Assembly (NCBI GenBank): GCA_023159155.1
Contig: JAJNNX010000004.1
Span: forward strand, 62,001-126,000
Length of the DNA stretch: 64,000 bases
Reading direction: 5' to 3'
From: Ustulina deusta
Taxonomy: Eukaryota > Ascomycota > Sordariomycetes > Xylariales > Xylariaceae
The position numbers were made by a program, and so were the translations under genes. The first letter of the stretch is position 1; each line of letters begins with the position of its first letter. This document shows, one piece after another, positions 58,987 through 64,000 of the stretch. The notes under the pieces are model-generated. The model did not search any database, was not told where the DNA came from, and saw nothing but the letters and a program-made list of their open reading frames with translations.

Positions 58987-60660
58987 ATAGATGGGTATTT
59001 TACGCCGCACCTAGGTAGTTCACGTTGTTTAGCTTTCAAACAAGGTCCAAGGGCACAACTCCTACGCAACGCAGTATCATCAGCAATAATGAGTTTTATG
59101 TTTATATAGGCACATGAAGGGCAGAAGGAAATCGGGTGGGCTGAAGCCGAGAATGCCGAAAGCCACCACCAGGCTCTGTGGATCTACAACGAGCATGGAT
59201 CAACGACAGTAGACAGGAGGAGCTACAAATATATTAATATAGCCTTCTAGCCGCGTGGCATCGAGTTCCTAAGACGTCAGAAAATTTTCCACACACGCAT
59301 TGGTGATGTAGACGTATGTGGTTCTTAATAAAACTGGTTTCGCTGTTAACAACTGCGTGAACACCATGATAGAGAAGTACTACCTATTTGCAGTGGTAAG
59401 GTAATGTCTATGTCTATACTAGGTAGGTAACTAGCTACCTGGAGCAAGAGGCTGAATGAGCTGTCAGATCCCGTCGGTTTTATATGTACCTAGATAGTGT
59501 ACCTACTTGGACATACCTTACTGAACGGAAAGATGCATAAATGGTTCAGGCCTGAAGATGGTCGAGGGACATGCGTCTTATACCTACTCTTCTACTAGGC
59601 ATAGCGATCACCACTACCTAGGACCAATTGGGTAGAATGTAAGCTTAGCTACTGGTGGAGGGGTCCTGGGCAAGTATAATATAGGTATATTAATAGACTG
59701 CAATAATTTAGGTACCTTCCAAGTTTGCTGTGTGATTGCCTATATACGAGGTACCTATACCCACAATTGAACCATATCATAGGCCTAACAATAATTTTGG
59801 CTTATAATTGTTTTTGGACCGCTAGTAGTGATTTCACCATATGGTAGTTGTTAGTAGGTATAGCTAGTAATTATAAAAGTTGCAACTTCTGATTATATAG
59901 TTATGATTGCTTAGGTTACAGATAGATAGGTCTAGGCAGGTAATCTATAAAAGTTGATTTTCTCTGCAAATAATTTTGAACTTGCTAGCCTAATACCCCC
60001 TGTTAATACATATATTAGACTTACATAACGCTTTCCAGTATATACAATGTATCTAGGTACCTAGGGACCCCACCCGCATACCTCGGTACATGTATGTTGG
60101 TAGGTACCTAGGTAGGTAGAAGTAACCCTTTCGCGAAATGGACGCATGTACTAGCGTAGCTCCCCAAAAAAGGATAGACATAGTACCATGTAGGACTACC
60201 TAAGCTACCTACACTACGTACACATGTACTTACTAACAGGTAGGCACTGTAGGCTTCAGGATAATCACGGCATTTCCACATGAATGGATCATAGATCGTA
60301 AAAACATACCTATCGTACTCCCCCATAGAGACCCATGCCACCCAGAATCGTGGTCAGCTCTGTACCTGCCTAGTCTTAACAGGTGGTAATAAGGGAGTCT
60401 GTCTATTGGTACACCTCACTCGCCCATATTCTCTCTTTTCGTCACGGATTGGTGCATTGCCAGTTCCCGCTGTTCAACCAGAAACCACACTGAGCTGTTC
60501 TGTACAGCTTCTTCTGAATCCGCGACGCCTCTGCTGATTCCCTGCGAGCCCGCCAGCCCTGTCGATACAATGCGCCGACACCTGCTTCGATCCTAAGGTC
60601 TCCCGCGCTCGCACCCTCCTTCGTCTCAGACGCCACGTCCCAACAAGCTGACACGTCGAT
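58819..60660. other. Divergent intergenic region with palindrome clusters
   Basis: 1.8 kb between the ceramidase and golgin genes. No gene supported. It has the CA microsatellite, AT-rich DNA at 59690-60010 and dense TAGGTACC/CCTAGGTACC words at 59400-59520 and 60040-60120. The last 200 bp, CT-rich, are the likely golgin promoter/leader. Confidence 0.5.
58952..58984 (+). repeat. CA dinucleotide microsatellite
   Basis: 33 bp of uninterrupted (CA)n in the upstream region of the ceramidase gene, ~135 bp from its start codon; likely length-polymorphic. Confidence 0.95.
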
Positions 60661-63257
60661 ATGAGCGCTCCCCAGAAGACCTCCAGATGGGGCTCGTTCC
60701 TCTCACAAGCCGTGGCCGGCGTCGAGGCGCGCCTGGACAATATCCTGGCCGAAGACGGCGGCCCAAAAGAGCCCACGACACCTGCTGTCGTGCCCAGCGC
60801 TTCACCTGTGCCGCCCGCACCACCCACACGCTCTGCTACACCTTCCAAGTCCACCAACGATAGGCTTCAGGAGCGCCTCGCCCGTGCTGTCGCTGCTAGA
60901 AATTCTGCCGCTTCTGTTAGACAGAGTATAGAGGCCGTTTCTACTACCTCCAGCCCGCGCCCAAGCTCCGATGCTCCCGAGCAACCACCCACCTCGGCTA
61001 CTCAAGCGGCGAGTCCAAGAACAAGCCAGTCTGTGGAAGAGACCACTGCATCTCCGCCACATGCGCCAACGGATGCCTCCGGTGTTATCCCTACACCTAC
61101 CACCGACAGCCAATTGCCCGTCGTATCCAGCCCTAGCTCCTCCTTGCAACTGGAGTCCCCGCAGGCAGAAAAGGCTATTGAGCGACAATCTATGCCCAAT
61201 GACAAGGTCCAGCCCCCAACAGACGATGAAATTGCATCGAATCTATATATAGAGCGTATTAGCCATCTCGAAAAAACCCTCCAGGAGGTGCAGGTTCAAC
61301 ACCAGGAAGAACTGAATAGTCACATCGAGCGAGTAGATGCTCTCCAAACAAAGTTACAGTATTTCACCCGAGAAGCAAGCGAGCAGGCCAGAAGCGCTGC
61401 CACAAACGCGCCGGCAGGCAGTCTAGACAAGAAGATAGCGGAGAAGGATGACCAAATCGCGCAATTAATGTTAGAGGGTCAGAAATTAGCCTCTACAGAA
61501 CATCAGCACCGTACTATCATAAAGAAACTGAGAGCCCAGCTTGTTGCAAATGAAAAGGACCTTAACGAACAAAAAGTATGGCGCCAGAAAGCGGAAAAAG
61601 AATTAGCTGATCTACGTAGGCGAATAGAGGAATCGAATGACTTAGAGAAATCTAATGAAGAAGCTCATGTGCTTCTCAGTCAATCGAAGAGAGAGGTAGA
61701 TAGGCTGAAAGTCGAAAATGAGGCGAAAGACCAATCCATAGCCAATCTCAAGAGCCAGCTCCAAGACGAATTAGAGAATGCGAAATCACTAGCGGCCAGG
61801 ACAGATGATTATCAGCGAGAAGCAGGGCAAAAACGAGTCAAGGAACTCGAAGATGCCGTTGCCGCACTTGTGGCCTCCAAAGAACAAGCAGAGTCCGGCG
61901 CGAGCCTGATGATTACAGAGTTTCGAGAGAAAGCGGAGAGAGCATCAGAGCGTACCCGGGCCATAGAGCTCGAATTAAAGGGAGAGGTCCAGATGCTGGA
62001 GAGCAAGTTAGAGGCTTTGAGAGCCAGGGCCGAAGAGGCCTCATCCGGTGCTGTGGGAGACGCGCAGGTTAAATTACATAGACAGATCGAAACGCTTCAA
62101 ACGCAACATTCTATCGCTAGTGAGAATTGGCGGGGTATGGAAGCATCTCTTGAGGCCAAGGTCGCCAACCTGGAGAAGGAAAGAGATGAGGCACTTCGTC
62201 GAGAATCGGAGATGAGGAGAAAGGCACGCGAGGTGGTGAGTTCTTCCAGCTAACTACACAGTTACAATGGCAGGAGCTAACTCACGGGTAGGCCAGTCGA
62301 GCTAAGCGTCAAGAGGAAGAGTTGGAGGAAATGCAAAGCCAGCTTCCCACAGTTCAACGTGACCTAAAGTCTTACCAATCACAACTTGACACTCTCAGGA
62401 CGAGGGCGGAGCAAGCCGAGGGGGCGCTAGCAGACACCAAAGCCGAGCTCGCTAGACATCAGGCATCATTGAAGAATGATAAGGGAGAGCGTACAGACCA
62501 CGACCGCCGAAACTGGCTGGATGAAGTCCCCGTGGCCGCCCTTCGCGACCGTGGTCGTCCAGAATCTCCCTTGCTCACGGCACCACCACGTACTTTTAGT
62601 GGGGATAATTTTCTTGGGTTACAGAACTACTCGAGCCGATTTCGCAAGACTTCGGCCCCTTCTAGTAACGGCGAGCCGAGTCCCAGTGACCGGGCGTCGT
62701 TGGCAAGACGTCCATCCGTCCAACCTCCCATGCGGTCCCCCCTATTTCCCTCACTACCCGGGCTGCCCGCCGCAACCGCACCCTCTATAGCTAGTGGTTT
62801 TGATTTCGTTGCCTCGACTCCTACACATGCGGCAGATCGCGACGATGTACTAGAAGGCCTGGAAAGATCGGCCTCCCCCCAGAATGTGCTACAGGACATG
62901 GTCTCGGTCTCGACCATGACAGCAGGGCCTTCCGTTCAGCTTGTGGAGAGGATGAGTGCAGCCATTCGCCGGCTAGAAAGCGAAAAGGTGACTGCCAAGG
63001 AAGAGCTCGCACGTATCTCGGGTCAGCGAGACGAGGCGCGTGGCGAGATTGTTGCGCTCATACAAGAGTTAGAGATGAGCAAGACCGCAACGAAGAGAGT
63101 GGCTAATCTTGAGAGCGAAATCGCCGAGATTAACGAGAGGTATCAAACAACGCTGGAAATGCTGGGAGAGAAGAGCGAGCTGGTGGAAGAGCTACGCGCA
63201 GACGTGCAAGACGTCAAGGCCATGTATAGGGATCTAGTAGAACGGACTATTAAGTGA
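60661..63257 (+). CDS. sgm1: Golgin, TMF/Sgm1 family coiled-coil protein
   Basis: A Golgi coiled-coil tether of the TATA-element-modulatory-factor type, recruited by Rab6/Ypt6-class GTPases through its C-terminus. Exons 60661-62235 and 62292-63257, 846 aa; the 56-bp intron (donor GTGAGT, acceptor GGGTAG) joins REV-ASRAKR. The N-terminus has SRWGSFLSQAVAGVEARLDNIL, a conserved amphipathic start, then a Ser/Thr/Pro-rich region. Long coiled coils cover ~190-570, including the TMF DNA-binding-like segment (KDDQIAQLMLEGQKLASTEH). The C-terminal ~110 residues (LVERMSAAIRRLESEKVTAK ... DVKAMYRDLVERTIK) are the TMF/Rab-binding domain. The historical name TATA-binding does not imply a DNA role here. 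Convergent with the nas6 gene, 139 bp between stops. Confidence 0.9.
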
Positions 63258-63396
63258 ACGAGATTCCACCAACATTTATTTGGTAGGCAGACAGTCCCAA
63301 ACCTAGTCATCCTAGTAGATTTTGGTTATGGAACTATTCCTCATCTGGTCGCGTGCTCCTCGACACATTCGCAATCAACCTGGTGCAACAATAACA

Positions 63397-64000
63397 TTAA
63401 AGTTCGATACCTTCATTTTCAGCCTCTCGTTCAATATACTTCCGGACCTGCGTGGGCTCCGTAAGCTCAACTGGTGCATATGCATTATGGATAAGGAGGA
63501 AACGGCAGGGGGTACGAACTTCCTTGTCGGGGGCGAGATCTAAGGCTAAATAGCCATCCGAGTCTCGCTTGTCTGTCTCAGCACCGGCCTTTAGTAAGGT
63601 AATTGCTGTATGTCCTATCGCAACATGAGCCTCAGTGTCCGAAGATATAAAAAAATTCCTGGTCAATTCGGCAATAATATCATACCGTGGCCTTCAGCAA
63701 TGGCGTGGTGCAAGGCGGTATAGCCAACATTGTCCGTCGCGTTCAGCGGACTGCGGTTCTCAAGCAACAGCTTGACCATAGGTTCGGAGCCCACGGCAGC
63801 TGCTCGATGCAATGGGTACTGGCCACGCTTATCCCTAACTCGAGCGGAGGCAGGCGGCTCATTGGCGAAGAGCTTGCGAGCTACGTCTAGGTTGTTCTTG
63901 GACGCAGCAAAGTGAAGGGCAGTCTATGACACCCGTGGAATGAGTAGCTTGTCACAAGCCAGTATTCTGGGTTGAGAGTAAGGACCCACCTGGCCGTTTT
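63397..64000 (-). CDS. nas6: 26S proteasome assembly chaperone, ankyrin (Nas6/gankyrin), 5' part outside window
   Basis: Binds the Rpt3 ATPase during assembly of the proteasome regulatory particle. Partial: the start lies beyond position 64000. Visible exons on the minus strand: 64000-63990 (partial), 63923-63686, 63614-63520 and 63447-63397. Joined they read NGQ-TALHFAASKNNLDVARKL, then RDKRGQYPLHRAAAVGSEPM, DNVGYTALHHAIAEGHG-HTAITLLKAGAETDKRDSDG and the tail DKE-VRKYIEREAENEGIEL. At least three ankyrin repeats are seen; the full protein would be about 230 aa. Introns of 66, 71 and 72 bp have donors GTGGGT, GTATGA and GTTCGT. All phases agree. Confidence 0.88.

Noticed and set aside
1..64000. 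CRISPR array, operon, biosynthetic gene cluster
   Set aside because: No regularly spaced repeats; genes are intron-containing eukaryotic housekeeping genes; no synthase, terpene cyclase or tailoring enzymes.

Overview
The window reads as nuclear DNA of a filamentous ascomycete, most likely a Sordariomycete. The genes have short introns of about 50-130 bp with GTRNGT-type donors and CTAAC/CTGAC branch sites close to YAG acceptors. The proteins are typical of filamentous fungi. Two extremely AT-rich blocks carry the C-to-T / G-to-A decay expected of repeat-induced point mutation (RIP). Intergenic DNA is sprinkled with copies of the palindrome TACCTAGGTA and its parts. Species cannot be fixed from the sequence alone.

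Layout, left to right. 1-1180: intergenic DNA with one copy (A) of a ~100-bp miniature element. 1223-4699: atg10, the U2B'' snRNP gene and the Arp2/3 WD40 subunit gene. 5827-9756: a six-exon F-box gene. 10799-15257: RanGAP and, convergent to it, the mitochondrial fission dynamin Dnm1. 15.3-18.2 kb: a nested stack of decayed mobile elements. 18222-19037: an unrecognised protein. 19.2-23.8 kb: gene-poor. 23827-28660: PP2A B subunit and a UDP-GlcNAc transporter. 29622-33218: AMP deaminase. 34395-38015: Sla1. 38627-39762: a TLC-domain membrane protein. 40866-43922: Cog8 and the mitochondrial glycine carrier Hem25. 44284-45745: an Arg/Glu-rich coiled-coil protein. 47.0-52.8 kb: a large RIP-degraded LTR retrotransposon block with ~100-bp element copies at both edges. 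54420-55242: a frameshifted, atypical kinase-like gene. 56165-58818: prefoldin 1 and an alkaline ceramidase. 60661-63257: a TMF/Sgm1-type golgin. 63397-64000: a gankyrin/Nas6 gene cut by the window edge.

The genes are mostly single-copy housekeeping functions: autophagy, splicing, actin and endocytosis, Golgi tethering, nuclear transport, organelle fission, lipid and nucleotide metabolism, and proteasome assembly. They do not form an operon-like or biosynthetic cluster. Some neighbours share themes: Arp2/3 subunit and Sla1 act in endocytic actin; Cog8, the golgin and the nucleotide-sugar transporter serve the secretory pathway. This is likely coincidence.

The most informative unusual content is in the repeats. 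At 16.05-17.93 kb, foldback-type elements are interrupted by (i) a TIR element with an 8-bp target duplication and (ii) a 248-bp solo LTR with a 5-bp target duplication, giving a readable insertion history. At 47.1-52.0 kb, three LTR copies differ almost only by RIP-type transitions and are arranged in tandem. I did not find a defence island, CRISPR array, secondary-metabolite cluster or other clearly new multi-gene system. Exon coordinates were placed by hand from splice signals and reading-frame continuity.
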